Below, piece by piece: positions 61,415 through 64,000 of a DNA stretch of 64,000 nucleotides (positions are counted from its first letter, which is position 1; each line of letters opens with the position of its first letter). The notes beneath the pieces are model-generated. The model was not told the DNA's origin, did not search any database, and saw only the letters and a list, made by a program, of their open reading frames with translations. The position numbers were made by a program, and so were the translations under genes. Source of the stretch: JAQUOA01 sp037443785 (GTDB lineage: Bacteria > Bacteroidota > Ignavibacteria > UBA10030 > UBA8401); contig JBBINR010000009.1 of NCBI GenBank assembly GCA_037443785.1, positions 1 through 64,000 on the forward strand. Direction: 5' to 3'.

Positions 61415-61432
61415 AATTTTTTCCCTTTCTGC

Positions 61433-61780
61433 TTAACTATTCCCGCTCGTTTCCACAACCGGACGCACCTCAACACTTCCTGCCTTGGTTTGTATGATCG
61501 GACATCCTTTCGCCATCTCGGTTGCTTCGGCAAGCGATTCCGCTTTCACGAACATGTAACCGCCGAGGGTTTCTTTTATTTCAACATACGGTCCGTTCGT
61601 GATAACATTGTTCGACTTGACGACGTTACCATTTGTTCCTAGTTGTTTGCCGCTGTCAACAAATTTATTTTGTGCTGCTATACTGCTGATCCAATCCTGC
61701 CACATTTTGTAATCCATCTTAGGATTGTTCCACGCCTCTTGCAGGTTTGTAAATCTGAATATTAACATAAATTCTTTCAT
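61433..61780 (-). CDS. YCII/DGPF-family protein A
   Basis: 115 residues, a dimeric ferredoxin-like fold. W-I-S-S-I-A-A-Q-N-K-F-V, DSGKQL and VTNGPYVEIKETLGGYMFVK (about 64-83) match the DGPF family; the catalytic-like D-G-P-F is N-G-P-Y here. The end has G-S-V-E-V-R-P-V. It is very similar in outline to 62265, with DUF1761 between the two. Genes of this type are regulatory targets or partners of ECF42 sigma factors; mechanism is unknown. Confidence 0.9.
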   Translation of the reverse strand: MKEFMLIFRFTNLQEAWNNPKMDYKMWQDWISSIAAQNKFVDSGKQLGTNGNVVKSNNVITNGPYVEIKETLGGYMFVKAESLAEATEMAKGCPIIQTKAGSVEVRPVVETSGNS

Positions 61781-61828
61781 GATTGTTCTTTCCTTGTGAA
61801 AATTTTTTATATAGTTCTCGTAAAGACG

Positions 61829-62254
61829 CTAACTCGAAAAAGATTTTTTGTTGTGCCACACTGTAAGAACAACTGCCATAAACAGCATTTTCATCAGCCA
61901 ATCGCCCGCATGAACTGCGCCAAGCGGCCACGGCATATGATCCCACAATATTGCACCTGCCATACCTACGGCGTGGAATGCAAGCCATAAAAGCAACATC
62001 AAGTTCACAGCATTTTTTACTCTTGTAATTTCAAGGCGTGTGATAAGAAATGCCAGCACGTACGATGCAATGAGTTCACGAAGTGGAGCGAATATCATCG
62101 TCCATTGCGGAAATGCTGGTGCAGCATTGTTTCGATACGTTGTCCATATTGTGCCAAACATCATCGGGCTGTACCATATTCCGCTGAGTATGAAAGCAAT
62201 GAATCCGGTAACGATAACAGCTGCATAATTTATTTTGAATGATGATGTATTCAT
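61829..62254 (-). CDS. DUF1761 membrane protein
   Basis: 141 residues with four helices. Signatures are N-Y-A-A-V-I-V, FILSGIWYSPMMFGTIW (about 21-37) and a later LLLWLAFHAVGMAGAILWDH. Family is of unknown function and occurs widely with DGPF genes. AAGGGATAA precedes ATG 62254. It lies between the two YCII paralogs in the same orientation. Confidence 0.88.
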   Translation of the reverse strand: MNTSSFKINYAAVIVTGFIAFILSGIWYSPMMFGTIWTTYRNNAAPAFPQWTMIFAPLRELIASYVLAFLITRLEITRVKNAVNLMLLLWLAFHAVGMAGAILWDHMPWPLGAVHAGDWLMKMLFMAVVLTVWHNKKSFSS

Positions 62255-62264
62255 TGTTTATCCC

Positions 62265-62627
62265 TTAATGAATACCATCGTTCTTGGCGATCTTCCTCAC
62301 TTCAACGCTGTTTCCTTCGCCTTGAAGCACGGGGGATCCTTTTGCAAATTCAACTGCTTCTTCAACAGAATCAGCTTTTACAATAATGAACCCGCCGAGT
62401 GTTTCTTTGATCTCTCCGAATGGTCCGTTCGTAACGACTTTTTGCGAATTTTTCTTCCGAACGACTCTTGCATCATCGAACGGTAGACCGGTGCCGCTGA
62501 CAAATTTATTTTGTGCCGCAATACCGCCGATCCAATCCATTGTCTGCTTCATCCAAATTTGAATCTGTTCAGGCGAAGCAACCTTGTTGCCGTCTTCGTG
62601 GCGAAAAATTAATGCGTATTCGTTCAT
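62265..62627 (-). CDS. YCII/DGPF-family protein B
   Basis: 120 residues. M-D-W-I-G-G-I-A-A-Q-N-K-F-V, then VTNGPFGEIKETLGGFIIVK (about 71-90) and SPVLQGEGNSVEVR. The N-G-P-F is closer to the family D-G-P-F than in copy A. ATG 62627 has AAAGGGA upstream; codons to 62648 precede that site. Likely an old duplication of 61433, 11 bases from DUF1761. Confidence 0.9.
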   Translation of the reverse strand: MNEYALIFRHEDGNKVASPEQIQIWMKQTMDWIGGIAAQNKFVSGTGLPFDDARVVRKKNSQKVVTNGPFGEIKETLGGFIIVKADSVEEAVEFAKGSPVLQGEGNSVEVRKIAKNDGIH

Positions 62628-62729
62628 CTGCAAATCCCTTTCTTTCATTGTTGGTAGAATGTCTATCCGCTACTGGCGGAGTTGGTTTACATTCTAATAA
62701 CAAATGAGAATACTGGAATTGGACATATT

Positions 62730-63365
62730 TTATTTTTTAAAAACCTGAGCGCCTCTCTTCTTCATCTCTTCTGCAATATATGCACCGTCTCCTTCTTGCT
62801 GTTGCAGCTTTTCAATAATACGATGATAACTCTCCTTATCGCGGTTCTGGCTTAACTTGAACACGCTATCGATTCCTGCTACTTCAATTTCGAATGCAGC
62901 AATATACTTGATCAATTTGTTGACGTATTCTTTCGGCAGGTTATCAAGCACGGTGGGCGATTGTGCATGTCCTTTTTCAAAATGCAGACTTGTTGTTCTC
63001 AGAACGTTGATCAACCCTTCGTCGTTAAGAAAATTGAGGTTCCCTTTCACATGTACGCTGATGTAATTCCACGTTGAACCTTGATGCGGATTTGTATACC
63101 AGCTTGCACTGACATACGTATGAGGTCCGGTAAAGACTGCAAGCACATTGGAATTCTTTTCAAATACTTTGTGATGATCTGTCTCCTTCATGATGTGTCC
63201 TGTAAGAAAAAGTTTTCCGTTCCTTTCTTCGATAAATACCGGAACCTGCGTTGCGACCGGCTCGCCTTTTTCATTGCATCCCGTTAAAAATGCAAAAGGA
63301 TGTTCACGAATGAATTGAAGAACAACTTCTTTGTCTTTTTCTTTATACTGTGGAAGATCATACAT
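62730..63365 (-). CDS. PaiB-type FMN-binding negative transcriptional regulator
   Basis: 211 residues with the split-barrel FMN-binding fold. HPFAFLTGCNEKGEPVATQV (about 21-40), VFTGPHTYVSASWYTNPHQG and W-N-Y-I-S-V-H-V-K-G are the PaiB signatures. In Bacillus PaiB represses sporulation and degradative genes with PaiA, an acetyltransferase; no PaiA lies next to it, although a GNAT gene is at 57708. It likely binds a flavin. Confidence 0.9.
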   Translation of the reverse strand: MYDLPQYKEKDKEVVLQFIREHPFAFLTGCNEKGEPVATQVPVFIEERNGKLFLTGHIMKETDHHKVFEKNSNVLAVFTGPHTYVSASWYTNPHQGSTWNYISVHVKGNLNFLNDEGLINVLRTTSLHFEKGHAQSPTVLDNLPKEYVNKLIKYIAAFEIEVAGIDSVFKLSQNRDKESYHRIIEKLQQQEGDGAYIAEEMKKRGAQVFKK

Positions 63366-63507
63366 AATGGTTTACACCTGTTCGTTGGTTGGCAAAAAAA
63401 ATAATGATCACATTCATCGCCTCTCCAAAAATGAAAAAGAAATTCACTTATGAATAACATGTGAGAGCGCAAAGAGTGAACATTATCTCCAAATTATAAT
63501 CTGTCTG

Positions 63508-63945
63508 TTATTCCTTATAAAGCCGCGCTCCTATCAAAATACCGAGCACAATTCCGACAAAGCTGCCGATCAATTGTCCCGTTACAATTTTGGAAGGAAG
63601 AATTCCAAGCGCAATAAAATCGAACGACGTGGTTAATTTGCTCACTGCCCAAAGAAAAAATCCGGCAAGCAACGCCGTTTTCGGCCCTGCCCCAAAACTC
63701 GGTCGTATTCCGGCGTAGACCCACACACCGGCGATCCCGTGAATAAAACACATCAACATCCATAGACTCATCGAAACGGATTGCTGCAGAGGATGAATAT
63801 GGCTTCCCATCTCGTTCACCCAGTTTTGAAAATCGTTGTTGAGAATGCCGCCGTTCACAACGCCGTTGCTGATGAACAAAATAATTCCGGCCACAATCCC
63901 ACCCCTTAACACACGCGCAAAATTGATATTCATTTTTTCTGTCAT
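63508..63945 (-). CDS. Membrane protein of unknown function
   Basis: 145 residues with about four hydrophobic segments (about 12-33, 56-76, 84-103, 117-138). R-G-G-I-V-A-G-I-I-L-F begins the first. I do not recognise the family. ATG 63945 has AGGAGG nine bases upstream; the open frame continues to the right edge without a better site. It sits apart from the PaiB-type gene by 142 bases. Confidence 0.75.
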   Translation of the reverse strand: MTEKMNINFARVLRGGIVAGIILFISNGVVNGGILNNDFQNWVNEMGSHIHPLQQSVSMSLWMLMCFIHGIAGVWVYAGIRPSFGAGPKTALLAGFFLWAVSKLTTSFDFIALGILPSKIVTGQLIGSFVGIVLGILIGARLYKE

Positions 63946-64000
63946 AGAAATCATCCTCCTTAGAATAGTAGGGTTCATTGGATAATATTGTTTACCCAAG

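Noticed and set aside
1..64000. CRISPR arrays, rRNA or tRNA genes, IS elements or phage genes
   Set aside because: No regularly spaced repeats, clover-leaf sequences, transposases, integrases or phage structural genes were seen.

Overview
The window looks like a chromosomal piece of a Bacteroidota/Chlorobi-group bacterium, most like Ignavibacteria. The evidence is two type IX secretion C-terminal sorting tails (at the left edge and at 21793-22953), a SusC-like TonB receptor with a carboxypeptidase-regulatory domain, a DUF5916 outer-membrane protein, the gene order yicC-gmk-rpoZ-coaBC-udg-dnaB, and moderate-to-low GC. The assignment is inference; no rRNA or tRNA gene is present to test it.

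Left part (1-27 kb) is mostly core genome: a TonB receptor, two membrane methyltransferases of the isoprenylcysteine type, a hybrid sensor kinase, a beta-CASP nuclease, then a head-to-tail block for nucleotide metabolism, transcription, CoA synthesis, uracil repair and replication (yicC, gmk, rpoZ, coaBC, udg, dnaB). After it come a DUF1460 cell-wall amidase-like protein, an AT-rich AlbA/Schlafen-type ATP-binding regulator that looks acquired, lipoproteins (one NlpE-like), a 2-dehydropantoate 2-reductase, a CDF metal transporter, a PLP enzyme, a T9SS-exported endonuclease/phosphatase, a ClC channel and others. Five copies of a GTCAT...ATGAC intergenic hairpin repeat occur here; I found none after 19 kb.

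Right part (28-64 kb) is accessory in character: many short genes for small-molecule handling, each near its own regulator. It holds five SRPBCC proteins, three VOC proteins (one frameshifted), two YCII/DGPF proteins, two DoxX proteins, a tandem DHFR-like pair, DUF1801, YdeI, OsmC, DinB and PhzF proteins, exporters (two EamA, LysE, MFS), and regulators of the HxlR, TetR, AraC, GlxA, ArsR, LysR, PaiB, YozG-like and ECF types.

The most interesting regulatory structures are: (1) a TetR gene between two matching TATACCA-N2-TGGTATA palindromes, one over the promoter of an EamA exporter-tetR unit and one over the promoter of an SDR / muconolactone-isomerase-like / thioesterase operon; (2) an ArsR gene whose promoter is covered by a 30-bp palindrome and which leads an SRPBCC-rich operon; (3) an ECF42-like sigma factor with a TPR tail, two DGPF proteins nearby, an opposite-strand DUF2975/HTH pair between them, and a broken duplicate of the sigma gene's 3' end about 2 kb away; (4) an HxlR gene divergent from a DoxX-FrnE-FMN-reductase operon, with a palindromic operator between.
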